From Ophthalmolycus amberensis (taxonomy: Eukaryota; Chordata; Actinopteri; Perciformes; Zoarcidae): a stretch of 64,000 nt of DNA. The stretch spans positions 1,788,001-1,852,000 of the forward strand of contig JAFEUB010001171.1 in the NCBI GenBank assembly GCA_024529925.1, given 5' to 3'. The translations under genes were made by a program, and so were the position numbers. Below the pieces are notes generated by a model. That model was given only the letters and a program-made list of their open reading frames with translations, had not been told where the DNA came from and made no database searches. Shown here in pieces: positions 11,858-23,689 of the stretch (the first letter of the stretch is position 1; each line of letters begins with the position of its first letter).

Positions 11858-12825
11858 TCAGCTAGGATCCCAAGGTGGCTCAGCGTTGAAGTCAAAGTGC
11901 TCCCGGTAGAGAGCCGCCCCTAGGCCCCCTGGGTAGCGCTCATACACCTGTGCAGAGACAGGGGAGCCCTGAGGGACAAACACACATAACGCATATGAAT
12001 ACATAGGAAGAACCGAGTGTTTATCACAAGATAAAAATCACATGAAATGCAATGTCCTTGGCTCGTCTTAATCACTGCAAACTTCCCCGCTACTCTCTAC
12101 GGGTTTGTTGTGATGATTTCACCGGCACTATCGCTCCATGAAGCAACTCTCGCGCCGGGTTACGTGGCTTCTGTATTTAACCCAATAAACACCCAGTATA
12201 ACAACCCTGACTATAAATACTATCTCAGCCTGCTGTTTGTAACTCACTATTCGTCCACAGCGTGCAGTAATTGTCTATTAATAAAACACGCGAGTGTGTT
12301 GTGATAATGCAAATATGGACATAACTTGACCAATTCAATAGTTTTATTGCAATGCGTCAACATAAACAAACACGAAACCCTATTATACTTGTTATTAATA
12401 TTTACACGTAGCACGTAAGAGTACGGCTGTATTTAACATAGGAAACATAATCGCGAGGAGACGCGGCTGAGACGCGATTGGCAGCTAGAGAGCACGTCGA
12501 AGGAAGAAGCTCATGTTAGCGCCGCATTTTGTTAATAACAGCCAAATAAACACCAACACCGGCACTAAACTGGAATACACTATACACTACAGGTGATAAG
12601 ATCGCGTGCTGTTTGCTCATGTCTTTAAATGTAAGGTTATTACATCTCATAAACACAGAATTCAATGAATCGGTGTGTCCTGTGTGGCTAGGAGGCAGAA
12701 CGACCAGCCCGCCATGTTACGTCCGCCTGCTGAATACAAGAAACTCAACACAAGTATTACGCGTTACTTACGTGAGATAACGGCCAGAATGTTTTGGAAA
12801 ATCGTCTTCTCTTTTTCGGCGGAAT
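11858..12825 (-). promoter_or_regulatory. azin1 upstream conserved coding region (uCC) with PPW stall motif
   Basis: Spliced upstream frame on the minus strand. Exon-2 part: 29 codons (11861..11947) followed by TGA at 11858..11860. It opens VYERYPGG and ends FNAEPPWDPS; the Pro-Pro-Trp codons are 11870..11878. Joined to exon 1 at 12772, the frame stays open through SKTFWPLSH and basic KKRRR residues up to an ATT codon at 12823..12825, giving about 47 codons. No in-frame ATG occurs before 13074. In vertebrates, antizyme inhibitor mRNA is known to carry a near-cognate-initiated uCC whose PPW end pauses ribosomes at high polyamine, repressing AZIN1. The reading frame and motif are seen directly; the ATT start is inferred from that precedent. 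Confidence 0.8.
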
Positions 12826-12827
12826 TT

Positions 12828-12881
12828 TTAAAGAGTAGTGGGCACAACGATAAAGGAAAGAAAGAGGGCGGTTTGTGCCAT
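12828..12881 (-). promoter_or_regulatory. Short AUG uORF in azin1 leader, ending just before the uCC start
   Basis: Minus-strand ATG at 12879..12881 followed by 16 codons (MAQTALFLSF...VVPTTL) and a TAA at 12828..12830. The stop is two nucleotides upstream of the candidate ATT start of the uCC, in a different frame. The ATG has G at +4 but C at -3, a moderate context. It is relevant only if transcription starts upstream of 12881, which is likely but not shown. Confidence 0.4.
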
Positions 12882-12984
12882 ATGTCTGGATGACGGACGA
12901 GCGTTGAGCGGTGTCTTCTCTGTCGGTTGATGGGTGGAGGATGACTGGAGCCGAGTCAGTGGAGGAAGTGGGGAGAGCGATCAA

Positions 12985-13025
12985 CCGCCATGGGCGGGGC
13001 CTAACGTTCAGTTCCACCAATGAGC
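12985..13025 (-). promoter_or_regulatory. azin1 core promoter elements
   Basis: A GC box (GGGCGGGGCC, 12992-13001) and a CCAAT box (CCACCAATGAG around 13014-13024) lie just upstream of the inferred azin1 first exon. No TATA box. Assignment rests on position and orientation. Confidence 0.45.
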
Positions 13026-13383
13026 TCCCTGCATTTTTAACAACATACCAAATATGTATTTCCGAAGATCTCACAGGCCGCCGTAGATTTGTAATGTTTG
13101 TTCAGGTTACATAACCGTAAAGTTTCCGTAGATGGCCACTCGTTTCAGTCAATCAGACCCTTGCTCTTGTTGTCGTGGGACAATTCAGAGATAGAGAGAA
13201 GAGAGTTACATTTTTTTTTGAAGGATAGCTGAGAAGCTGTTGGTCTGGTAACAACTAATGGGTATCCAAATAATTAACAACAAACTACTATATATGAATA
13301 AAAGACACAAGTTCTTCCAACACAGAATAGATACACAATTGTAAGATGTATCAGTGTGTACAAACATAAACCAATTTAACATA

Positions 13384-13500
13384 AGAAGCAGTTTAATGTT
13401 ACAGCTAGTTAAGGTGGAGCTTATTTTAACTACTTTATTTACAGTTGGATAGTTTAATCTTTAGCCCTGCATCACATTTTATAAATGTATTATATATTTT
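13384..13500. repeat. Degenerate dispersed teleost repeat (copy 1)
   Basis: The stretch with AAGGTGGAGCTTATTTTAAC, then ACTACTTTATTTACAG and GGATAGTTTAATCTTTAG resembles a very common fish interspersed element (consensus recalled from many fish genomes). It matches the middle part of the copy at 16838..17240. No terminal repeats could be defined. Confidence 0.5.
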
Positions 13501-15589
13501 AATCAAATGTCAGCACGACTAAGCATTCTTTGAAGACATTTGGGCATTCATGGATGTTGAGGGCAATTGTATTTTCCTTGTTTAATCTTCTTTCCAAGTC
13601 TGTCTGAGAATGCAAAAATATGGCATTGTTTTAAGTCACATGCTGTCAATAACTGTTTCCTCTCTGATAACATGGCCCTACGCCCACCATGATGTTAATT
13701 CTATGAGTTATGAAGAGCTTTTCATCGACATCTTTACATTTAGTGAATACAAAGGCATGTTTTCATTTTCAACCCTGATTTTTTTTTTCAGACAGCATTT
13801 ATGAGCATTGGCGACAGTCGTGAGTGCATTTAGGCCTTATGGCTGCAAAGTTATGAGGTCAAAACCCTTCAAATTGCAACAATCTCAGTTAATTACATAT
13901 TTTCATGGTTTTTACAACCATGCCGAACTCAGCAATACACCTTTTTCTGGATCTCTATGGAGATTTGATTGATTTTAAAAACACTCACAAACCTTTACAA
14001 CACAGTAACGACAAAAGATACAAAATATATTGCTGTTTAGGTTGTGGATGTTTTGTTCGTGCTCATGGAATCTGGGGGATTATTAAGATTCAAAAGCTGT
14101 CTGAATATTTTTATTTTTTTTGTCCTGAAGAAAACTTTGTCAACTGTGATAATTTAATGTTTCGTGCACATCAGTTTAATGGGAAGAAATTCATTTTGAG
14201 GAATTTATCTCATAAAGCATGGTGGTCAGGAGTTCAGTGCAGCAGTGAATGAAAATCTCAGCCTGCAGCTTAGTCGTATGACTTGTATTTCTGTGACACT
14301 GGAGCAACTCGCTGCATAGCTGTTTGGCTCTCCTATGGCTCTTATCTTTGTTTTATGACAGTTACTCTGAGGGACACTGTGTTCACAAAACAATGTGGCC
14401 TCGAAAACCGTGGAGTCTAAACAACAAGGAAATTCCTATATGAAAGAACTCTGACACAGATATTTTAAAGTGCCTGAGCTGGCTGGCCTTCTTTACAGAG
14501 ACATAGCGAATTGACGAAATGGATTCATGCAGTACAGTCATGCTCATGGCCCTGCGGTACATATTACAGGTAATAGACAATCAATTATGAAAAAATGAAA
14601 GCTCTGATAGTTATTTTAAATGGGTATATTGCTGTTTCCTTTAATATATTCAACGATGCAACAACATATAAAGTAAAGTAAAAAGAAAAAGTTAAAGTGC
14701 TTCAAGGTTCACAACAGGAAATTCGATTTTATGCTTCAGTTCTGCTGACTTCAGTTAAATGCCTTGACTATCAACAGGAAGGAAACTCAATTTGCAGCAA
14801 GAAGTACAATTTATAAATAGCTGCATTAATAATCAATTCACTATACCCCCAGCATACAATTCCAAAATTAAAACTTTTTCCAAACTATGAATAATCGTTG
14901 GTTACAAGAGATGCTCGATAAGCTGGGACAGATATATCCACTTAGATATATCCATTCAGCTCATGTTGGTATCTGTCTATATGACATCTGATAAATAACA
15001 AGAAAATATCAGTAAAGAAATGCCCAAAACATTTTGTCGCCATTACATAGTTTGTGATCTAGGAAGTACTGACTATTAATAACTACTATAAACTACTAAT
15101 AACTATTTATCAATTTTTAAATGTCCTGCATTGTACATATGCTGTTTACAATAGGCCTATTTTACAGCACACATGTGGGAAATAACTTTAATTGTATCAT
15201 TTACACATGTGGTTTTGATGCTCTTACTTTGACATGTTTTCCATGAAAAATTGCTATTCTTAAAAAAGGGGTCTGCTGATATACAGTCCTTTTTATCTCT
15301 CAAATATTATTAGAACTAATGAATAAAGAAATGTTATTATACTAATTGGCGTCAGTCTAAAAATCCAACATTGGCCAGTCTCTATAATAGTGGTATTAAC
15401 CTTAACTCTAGCGAAAGCACTTTTAACCCATTGACAGATGGACATGTAGGATCATTTATTTAATTTCATAATAATGGACAGAGATTGTTGAGAAATTAAA
15501 AACAGCTGAATCAGTTCATGATCATTCAACTCCACTAAAACTGTTCAGTGACACGTAAAGGCTGGAACTAATGTGTTAGATACATCTCA

Positions 15590-15604
15590 CCAGAAGAGGG
15601 CGAC
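15590..15604 (+). promoter_or_regulatory. CTCF-like motif
   Basis: CCAGAAGAGGGCGAC fits the CTCF core CCASYAGRKGGCR at all but one position. It lies in the azin1-atp6v1c1 gap. Motif match only. Confidence 0.3.
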
Positions 15605-15921
15605 ACTGAGTGATACTGACTGAGCTGTCAAAACAAACACACATGCTGCCTTTCATGACTATCGAAAATACTAATCATTACTTTGTAACCAAAAAATGAA
15701 GCAGCTGAAAATAATCAAAATTTCTTGGATTGTGATATGACTAAACAAAGTGGAGATAACATGTGGTAATACTTATCTTAACAATATTAAGCTGACAAAT
15801 TAGGTCTCAGAAAACATCTAGCCACTTCTGTACATGATTAACAGGAGCATCTAGAACCAAATTAATTTGTACTAGGCCTGCTACCATTTTTTTTGTAATG
15901 GCAGAGACTTCTTGTCCACAG

Positions 15922-15941
15922 TATATATATATATATATATA
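15922..15941. repeat. (TA)n microsatellite
   Basis: About ten uninterrupted TA units, upstream of atp6v1c1. Confidence 0.85.
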
Positions 15942-16138
15942 CTTATATACAGTGTATGAGCGGGACTTGTCAACCATTTATCCAGGACTTATCCATTTCA
16001 GGTGAACCTTTGCAGATATATGTTTTTTTTATTGTATTTTATAAAATCAAATCACAGTTTTCATGCCTTCCACCACGTGGACAACACATGCTATTTCTGT
16101 TTTTATATTCAGACGTTGAATCTTACAAGGACTTGTCG

Positions 16139-16148
16139 GTCACGTGGA
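16139..16148 (+). promoter_or_regulatory. CLEAR-like E-box at the atp6v1c1 promoter
   Basis: GTCACGTGGA, close to the TFEB/TFE3 CLEAR consensus GTCACGTGAC. It lies immediately upstream of the inferred first exon of a V-ATPase subunit gene. Further CACGTG boxes are at 16074..16079 and 16523..16528 (GTCACGTGTT). V-ATPase subunit genes are known members of the lysosomal CLEAR network. Confidence 0.5.
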
Positions 16149-16657
16149 GGCAGTCCAGCGCGCAGCAGCCTTTGCGCAGACGCACAACACTGATCAGCTG
16201 ACTGTGAGTGAGACGCTATGTTGATGCACCTTTGAGTCGAAAAGCTGTTGTTATCTGCGCCATGTATGGGAAGCTGCGTCTGTCCAACTGAATTGCACCG
16301 CGTGGACCAAATACTAAAGCCATAAACATACCGGTAAGTACGGAAATATACCGATTCATGACGTCGTGACAGCGTGAGAGACTGCGATGCAAACAAGCTC
16401 GTGTCAGCAGCGAGCTAACACTGAATTTAAACGCACATGAAGCAGGTGCACTTTTCTCAGTGATTTAGAGTGAGGATGGTTAACGAATCCAACCTAAAGA
16501 GCAGCAGCCCTCAGTCCTCAGTCACGTGTTGTTGATGGTGTTTAATTAAGAGGAGGGTCAGTATTTAGCATGTCCTCTGCAGAGCAGAAACTGATCATAT
16601 GACTGTCAATCAGCAGACATGGAGACTAGTCGCTTCTGAGTTTTACTAATGCAATCA

Positions 16658-16660
<3 letters not shown>

Positions 16661-16698
<38 letters not shown>
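16661..16698. repeat. (TG)n microsatellite
   Basis: Nineteen uninterrupted TG units in atp6v1c1 intron 1. Confidence 0.9.
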
Positions 16699-16702
<4 letters not shown>

Positions 16703-16837
16703 GACCGTATTACAATCATGTGGATATGTGAGGAAGTTAATGAATCAGAAGCAGAATAGACGTCAAAAGAGGAACAAACATAATATGATTCATGATACTC
16801 TCACAGCTGCGAATGCGTCCTCTGTACGGTGATGGAA

Positions 16838-17240
16838 AAGTACTCATACCCTTTACTAGCATGTGAAAATACTCAGCTAAAAGTATAAGTCATGCAGTAC
16901 AGTAAACATTTACTTAAGTAAAGGTACCAAAGTAGTATCAGCTAAATAAACTTGAACATCAAAAGTTATGCAACATTACTGTATCATGTATCTCATATTA
17001 TTGGACAAGTAACATGTAAGCAGCTTTAAATGTTGTAGCAGTTTGAAGAGGAGCCGATTTCAACTACTTGGATTAGTTTAATGTGTACCCAGGCATCATT
17101 TTTATATGTTGATCATGTGTTTTGCTTACAAATCTCAAGATCCAAAATAGCTGGCAACAAATGTCAGATACGTGTGGTGGAGTAAAAAGTACAATATTTC
17201 TCTCTGAAATGTAGTGGAGTGGAAGTATTTTGGATAAAAT
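16838..17240. repeat. Dispersed teleost repeat (copy 2, most complete)
   Basis: Contains AAAAGTACTCATACCC, ACATTTACTTAAGTAAAGG, then GGAGTAAAAAGTACAATATT and CTCTGAAATGTAGTGGAGT. These are hallmarks of an element seen very often in ray-finned fish genomes, probably a non-autonomous DNA transposon. Family named from memory of its sequence, not a search. No clean target duplication found. Confidence 0.65.
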
Positions 17241-17625
17241 CTTTTATCACTCCAAACGTAATTCTGTTTTTCACATGTCATGTTATTAGGTTATTTTGAT
17301 TCCATAATATTTGTGGAGAAACTGTAAATATTACCTAACAAGGATTTGCAGTTTTCGGCCAATCCAGCAAATCGCATGCCTTACAAATCAAAGTACTTCA
17401 TGGTTTTAATGCAAAAATCATTGAAACAAGTGTTTTTAAACGTTGCCCACAATGCCCACAACACACCCAACGCTGTTCAAGGAATATCTACCATGCTATA
17501 AATGATAATAGCAACAGAACAGCAGCCCTGGATCAAATCACAGAGCTCTACTGATGCTCTTTCTCTCTCTCTTCACCCTCAGTGACTTCCTCACATCAAA
17601 GTGGACAAACCTCCTACCAACAGCC

Positions 17626-20600
17626 ATGACAGAATTCTGGTTGATCTCTGCTCCGGGGGAGAAGACGTGCCAGCAGACCTGGGACAAGCTGATGGTGGCC
17701 ACCACACGCACCAACAACCTCTCCGCGAACAACAAGTTCAACATCCCTGATCTCAAGGTAAAACACGGCAGTCATGTCCATTCCCCACCAAAGACAATCA
17801 CTCTAAGTAGTCAAGTGGAGGTTTTTTGTTCATATTTTTGTGTGTTTTGTCTCTTTAACAGGTCGGAACACTAGATGTCTTGGTGGGTCTGTCAGATGAA
17901 CTGGCTAAACTAGACACCTTTGTGGAAAGGTAAACCTATGTGTTAAAAGTCAACTGAAAGAGTTTGTAAAATTCCCTCTATCTGTTCGGGAGCAGGAGAC
18001 AATTGTCAGATAACCAAATACCACATTGTTGTCATCTATTGCTTCTCTTGTGTTTGTTCCCCGTGGTTTGTTTCAGTGTGGTGAAGAAGGTCGCTCAGTA
18101 CATGGCCGATGTCCTGGAGGACAGCCGAGACAAAGTCCAGGAGAACCTCCTCGCTAATGGAGGTAACTGCTGTTTCATTTATCATCAGACTGGTGTCACG
18201 ACGAACGCTTTTCAGTTGTTAACAGACATAAGTGGAAGGAGGTAGACAGCAGCATGAAGTTGTTTATCAGACTTCAAAGTAAAACCTTATAGGTTCCTGT
18301 GTGTTCAGATGTACAATCATACACAGCCATTGGAAATTAAGGTGATTAATGGAGAGGACTTTAATCTGTTCTACAGTGGACCTGGTCACCTATATCACCA
18401 GGTTTCAGTGGGACATGGCTAAGTATCCAATCAAACAGTCGCTGAAGAACATCTCTGAGATCATCGCCAAGGTAAGAATCTGTCGTAGTTTGATTTTGCC
18501 CATTCCTGTGATCCAATGAGAGTTATTATGTATTATATGTGGTGCAGGAAATGATCCCGTCCTGAACTAATCATAGCATCTTTCTATACACATTTCAAAA
18601 TATGGAAACTATCATAATATGTATTCTATATTTAGCATATTTTTACGTTTTTGGGAAGTATCGGTACGCTTATTGCTCCTCTTATTGTTATTGTTAGCAA
18701 GCGTCTCAGATAGACAATGACCTAAAGGCCAGAGCTTCAGCCTACAACAACCTGAAGGGAAACCTGCAAAACCTGGAGAGGAAGAATGCGTGAGTTATAA
18801 AATAATAATAACATCAATATGCTGTATGTTTTCTGTCATTTGATTGCAGAAGCATTGACTAAAGCCAAATACTGTGGTACTTCTTCAGGCTTTATCACAA
18901 ATGATTACCGTAGCTTGTATTCTATCTTTGGTGTGTTTTTAAAGTTAGTCCTCATGTACTATTTACCTTCATGACAGCATGTACAAATAGCATCCTTGTC
19001 CTACACACAGCAGTTACAAACAGAAATCACAGAAAATCTTTTTCAGTATGTTTCATATGTTTTCCTCTTTCCTGCCATAGCTATGGAGTAAAAATTCACT
19101 TAACATTGTTGCCTTAACAATATACATTTAACACATCACATTCCTGCTGTAGCTTCAAAAATGTAGACGTATAACATTTGGCAGCCTTTTTTGCATAATG
19201 TCACACCTCTGTGTAACAACTCTAAGGAAAATATTAAAAATGATTCTGTTAAATGTGTGCAATACTTCTGCTTCACACATCGTTAACAACAACATTTGTA
19301 CGGCTTTGTGAGAAAGTTGCCCGAGTATCTGAACTGCCCGTGTCGTCCTTTAGGGGGAGTTTGTTGACCAGGAGTTTGGCTGATATAGTGAAGAAAGAGG
19401 ATTTTGTGCTGGACTCAGAGTACCTTATTACCATGCTGGTGGTTGTCCCAAAGTAAGTACGCTTACATCAGCATCTATATATTCAATATACGGTGAGGTA
19501 AGAGTTCTCATGTCATTGTATCTATGGTAGATTTGATGGAAGATCTCCTCTTACTACAGCTGCATAAAAACAGTCAAGAAACTGTATTTTGCAAAACTAT
19601 CTATTTTACATCTTCAAAGGTATGATGGGGGTTACATGGGGTAGTTGATTAAGAAGACACCCAGTTACAATAGTTTCTCTTCAGTCCCATGATGTAGTGT
19701 CCCACAGGCTTGTTCAGCCTCATAACTCAACACATTCTGACCAGGGAAATGGTCAAATTGTAATGCGTTCAATTTCAAAATAAAATAAAAATCATTTAAA
19801 AACAAATATTATCGGTATTGGTATTGGCCTTAAGATGTAATTTTTAGATGTAGAATACATTGCTGTAATCTTTCCCTTTCCACCCTCACCAGGACAAGTT
19901 ATGCTGACTGGCAGAAGACATATGAGACCCTGTCAGAAATGGTTGTGCCACGCTCCACAAAGTAAGCTCGGTGGTTCAGTTCATTTTCTTTGACAAATTT
20001 ATGATTCACCAAAAGAAGAAGAACATTCAGTTCTGTAACGTATCTGAATTCAAAGCCACAATGAGGAGGTGTTTATAAACAACTTATAGTCTAAATAGGC
20101 AAAATATTTCCTCTCCATCATCACTTATGAGCCACTAGAGGTGTGTGGTGGTGTCTGTATCGGCAGAGACCCGGCCCACTGCCTGTATTTACTTATTATC
20201 TTATGCAGCTAGGACTGGGGAAGCTTCTATGTTAAAGCTTAGTTTATGGTCCGGCAAGGGTTGCGCACACCAGAAAATAACGTAATTATGTCCTGTGCCT
20301 CGTGTGTAAAGGGGCCGCAAGTGGTTGCGGTGCTTGGTCTTGCTCCTCTGAATTTTTGTAACTTGGCGCGCAGACCTTTTCAGACGCGACTGTCACAAAT
20401 AATGAATACGAGATATGACTTTACAGTATAAACAAAGCTATGTGTCATGTCCTCTCCTCCAGGCTGCTGTTTGAGGACAACGACAGCGGTATGTTCAGTG
20501 TCACTCTCTTTAGGAAGGCTATCGATGACTTCAAGCACAAGGCCAGAGAAAACAAGTAAATTCATTTTGTTTTCCACTTAAGCTGTGTTTCAGTTTTTGC

Positions 20601-22556
20601 CACTTGAGAGATCTTAGTTTTGGATGACAGATTATGTTTCTCTTTTGTGTTTTTGTAATGTTTGGGGAAAATCAACCACAGATAAATGTCAGAAATGATA
20701 CCTCATTATTGAAATAGGCTATTTGTTAACGCAGGAAAAGGCTTGTTGTGCTCTAAAAACAGACTGCCATTCTATAATAAACACTAATTTGCCAGCACTC
20801 GACAGTCTCTTCAACTGGCACAACTGAGCGATCTGTGTGTTTAAGTATCATGTGTCTGTTTGTATGTAGCCCTGTTTCAGGTGTGCACTTGAGAGAGTGT
20901 GTGTGTGTGTGTGTGTGTGTTCGCTGACAGCTGATTGCCAGCTCTCTGCTGTGTGTCCTGACCTAGGTATACAGTGCGTGATTTCCAGTATAATGAGGAG
21001 GAGCTGAAGGCAGACAAAGAAGAGATGACACGGTTGTCCACTGACAAGAAGAAACAGTTTGTACGGCTGCTGTTTTCTACATAAACTACTTCAAGGAGCT
21101 TTCTTACATAGTGGCTGAAAGCCTGAAACCAGTTTAATATAGTTCTGTCATTATGCTTACTGGTAATTCACGAGGATGATTTAATTAAGAAACATCCAAA
21201 ATGGGAATTTCAGCCAGTATATATTCTTTATTAGAAAGTATTAAAATGCTGTTTCCATCCACCCAGGGGCCTTTAGTACGATGGCTGAAAGTGAATTTCA
21301 GCGAAGCCTTCATCGCGTGGATTCACATAAAAGCCCTTCGTGTGTTTGTGGAATCAGTTTTGAGGTAAGCAAGTGAAGACCCGGCAGCCTCCATGAAACA
21401 CCCTCAGTGAAGTTCATCAGTCTGCTACTCTTTGCATACTTTGGTGATCCGTTCACTCGCCCTTTTTTTAATGCAAGATTTGTTTCCTGTGAAAGATAAA
21501 AGACGGACTTAAAGACTTCTTGTGTTTCATAGATACGGACTGCCAGTGAACTTCCAGGCCATGCTGCTGCAGCCCAACAAGAAGAACATGAAGAAGCTGA
21601 GAGAGGTGCTCTCCGACCTGTACAAACACCTGGACAGCAGCGCTGCGATCATTGATGTGAGTCCCCTTCACGTGCTCTCTGACAATTTAAGTGGCAAGTA
21701 AAATGATTGGAGGAAGGCAGGTCCAGCTCTTTGACATGTAACTTAGGAAGTCTAAGATCAAGACTAAGATCATCCCTTGTGTTTGAGCTGCTGACATCTG
21801 GTTGTCACTTCAGCGCGGCGGGACTAGATTACCCTTCATGTCTGCTGTTGGCCTGTTAAACATACACTTTCTAAACTGGACTTGACTCGGCTGCAAACTA
21901 ATTACTTTCAATAAAACAATATCAATTATTACATTGGCAAGCTTCTGGATTGTTTTATCGCCGTTCACTGTTTACCATGCTGAACAAATGGGAAAGCCTT
22001 TACGTCCTTGTAAATCTGATCTTTATTTGCGACACCAAATCATCCTGTTTGGTGTGACGGATATTGCGTCGGTTTGTTTCATGTAGGAACTGTTCACTCA
22101 CAAGGTTTAGTGGAGTATCTTAAGTAACCGGGTCATGATTTCTGGACGTTGCTGTTGAGTTTTTGAAAGGTATCTTTTTGCCGCTTTGAGCACCACAAGT
22201 TGAGTTCCATTATAATGAGATGAGGCTTCAGCCGATATCTCCAACACTCGGCAACCCGCACAAAACAATCTAGATTGATATACATCACTACAAATAAGAG
22301 GAGAAATATGTATTTTTAAGACAAGACCACGTATATAGTAAAAAAAGCATTACAACGGTATCATTAAACTCTAATGGGAACTGACTGTATGGATACAAAC
22401 AATGATTTTCTGTGTGTGTGATTATTTTGTCTAACTGTGTCTCTGTTGTGCGTGCAGGCCGCTATGGACATCCCAGGGCTGAACTTGAGCCAGCAGGAGT
22501 ACTACCCCTATGTTTACTACAAGATCGACTGCAACCTGCTGGACTTCAAAGTCTAG
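17626..22556 (+). CDS. atp6v1c1: V-type proton ATPase subunit C 1
   Basis: Twelve coding exons: 17626..17757, 17862..17929, 18077..18162, 18377..18471, 18698..18789, 19354..19452, 19893..19961, 20463..20555, 20967..21060, 21267..21364, 21533..21656 and 22458..22556 (TAG). All are GT-AG and join in frame to 382 aa, the same length as human ATP6V1C1. It opens MTEFWLISAPGEKTCQQTWD and ends YYKIDCNLLDFKV. Subunit C belongs to the peripheral V1 sector and bridges the stator stalks to the membrane V0 sector. Its reversible release controls V1-V0 assembly and so acidification of endosomes, lysosomes and secretory vesicles. The near-invariant [20 protein letters not shown] stretch is intact. No disabling changes seen. 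The start is the first ATG after the exon-2 acceptor and matches the family N-terminus. Confidence 0.97.
20897..20920. repeat. (GT)n microsatellite
   Basis: Twelve GT units in an atp6v1c1 intron, about 46 bp upstream of the exon at 20967. Confidence 0.85.
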
Positions 22557-23100
22557 ACACACTTCCACCATCATCTCACTCTCTGTGCGGTGGTATTCCG
22601 ATGTGACATGGCTCACATCCCCAAGCTCGCATTTATTTCCACCCTGTTTTTCATTGCCATCCTCTCTTCCTCTCTGATGCTCCCGGTACATTCCTGGGTC
22701 CATATTGAGCAAGTTGTTGAACTTCTGTTCTAATATACGTGACAAATATGGGCCGTCTTCTTTATTCTTTTTCACTTCCTCTTTGTACAATGATGTAAAA
22801 GTGAATAGCTCCCCAGGTGACACCCACCAAACATTCCCCATCAAAGGACATACATTTGCTCTCTCCTGTCAGTCTACTTTATTAAAAGCAACAAAAACGG
22901 TACATATATGGGGAAAATGGGGAGAAATATTTATGTATGTTAAATATAGTATTTATTTAAAGCCTCTAAAATCAGTGAATATGTTTTTGTTTTGTTCAGT
23001 TTTAGAAAGTGATGTTTTTTTAGCTCCATGTTAGGAATGTCTGTTACAAGTAGATGTTGACCATTGTTCTCCTCCAATAAAGCTGTAATCCTGTGAAACA
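22557..23100 (+). other. atp6v1c1: atp6v1c1 3' UTR
   Basis: Follows the TAG at 22554..22556. A canonical AATAAA at 23076..23081 probably directs cleavage near 23100. Further AATAAA hexamers near 23260-23275 could be alternative sites. Confidence 0.65.
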
Positions 23101-23689
23101 CTGGGACGGATCATTTTACGGTTTCAAGAAGCAATATGTTTGCTGATTGTATGCTCCTATAATTTCTGTATATTAAGCAGTTTGAGAAAAACAATGACGG
23201 GTCTATGTGCAAATACTGTATTGTCTTTATAACTGAGAATGACCCCACATATTTAAAATAAATGTGAAAAATAAATACTCTATGTGAAATATAACTGGCT
23301 CACTGTCCTTTTTAACTGCAGAATAAAGTTTATAAATATTCTCAGGCTGATATTAACTAACATCAGAATCACTATCAGTTACATATGAAGAGAAGAAAAC
23401 ATAAGAAGAAAACAAAATCGTACAACTTACCATTTAAAATATAGTGAGGTGACTTATAATGCAAACTTGTTGGAAGCGAACGGTTTATCAGAACAGTTTC
23501 AGATATTTGCTCAAGATTTTATATTTTGAGTCACGTTTCACACTTGTTCTCTGTTGTGCAACATATTTGATCAAGATAACTAAACTATATGGGAAACAAC
23601 GCAAGCATATGTAAGTCAATGCTAAATAGGGGGACTTAAAGTAAAGTGTGATTTTGATTGGTACGAGCGCATCTTTGCATGATGACGAT

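Larger units (their letters stand above)
11348..12990 (-). other. azin1: azin1 5' leader: two noncoding exons and intron 1
   Basis: Minus-strand leader reconstructed from splice signals. Exon 1 ends at 12772 before a strong donor (GTAAGT, 12766-12771). Exon 2 is 11825..11947, with acceptor CAG at 11948-11950 and donor GTGAGT at 11819-11824. The main start-codon exon begins at 11362, after an acceptor at 11363-11365. The 5' end of exon 1 is unknown but probably lies near 12900-12990, below a GC box and CCAAT box. Intron 1 (11948..12771) and intron 2 (11363..11824) show no other genes. Confidence 0.65.
13026..16130. other. Intergenic region between the divergent azin1 and atp6v1c1 promoters
   Basis: About 3 kb without recognisable exons. 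It contains a degenerate dispersed fish repeat (13384..13500), a CTCF-like motif (15590..15604) and a TA microsatellite (15922..15941). The longest open frame (13905..14252, 115 codons) has no recognised domain and no supporting context. Confidence 0.55.
16160..17625 (+). other. atp6v1c1: atp6v1c1 5' UTR exon 1, intron 1 and leader of exon 2 (predicted)
   Basis: A strong donor (CCG before GTAAGT) at 16334 suggests a noncoding exon 1 ending at 16333. The coding exon has an acceptor at 17581-17582 (pyrimidine-rich, CCCTCAG), so 43 nt of leader (17583..17625) precede the start codon. Intron 1 carries a (TG)n run (16661..16698) and a degenerate dispersed repeat (16838..17240). The transcription start is not determined. 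Confidence 0.5.

Noticed and set aside
13905..14252. 115-codon open frame between azin1 and atp6v1c1
   Set aside because: No domain resemblance, AT-rich composition, no splice or regulatory context.
20100..20440. GC-richer patch in an atp6v1c1 intron resembling a decayed element
   Set aside because: No terminal repeats or target duplication could be defined, and I could not place it in a family.
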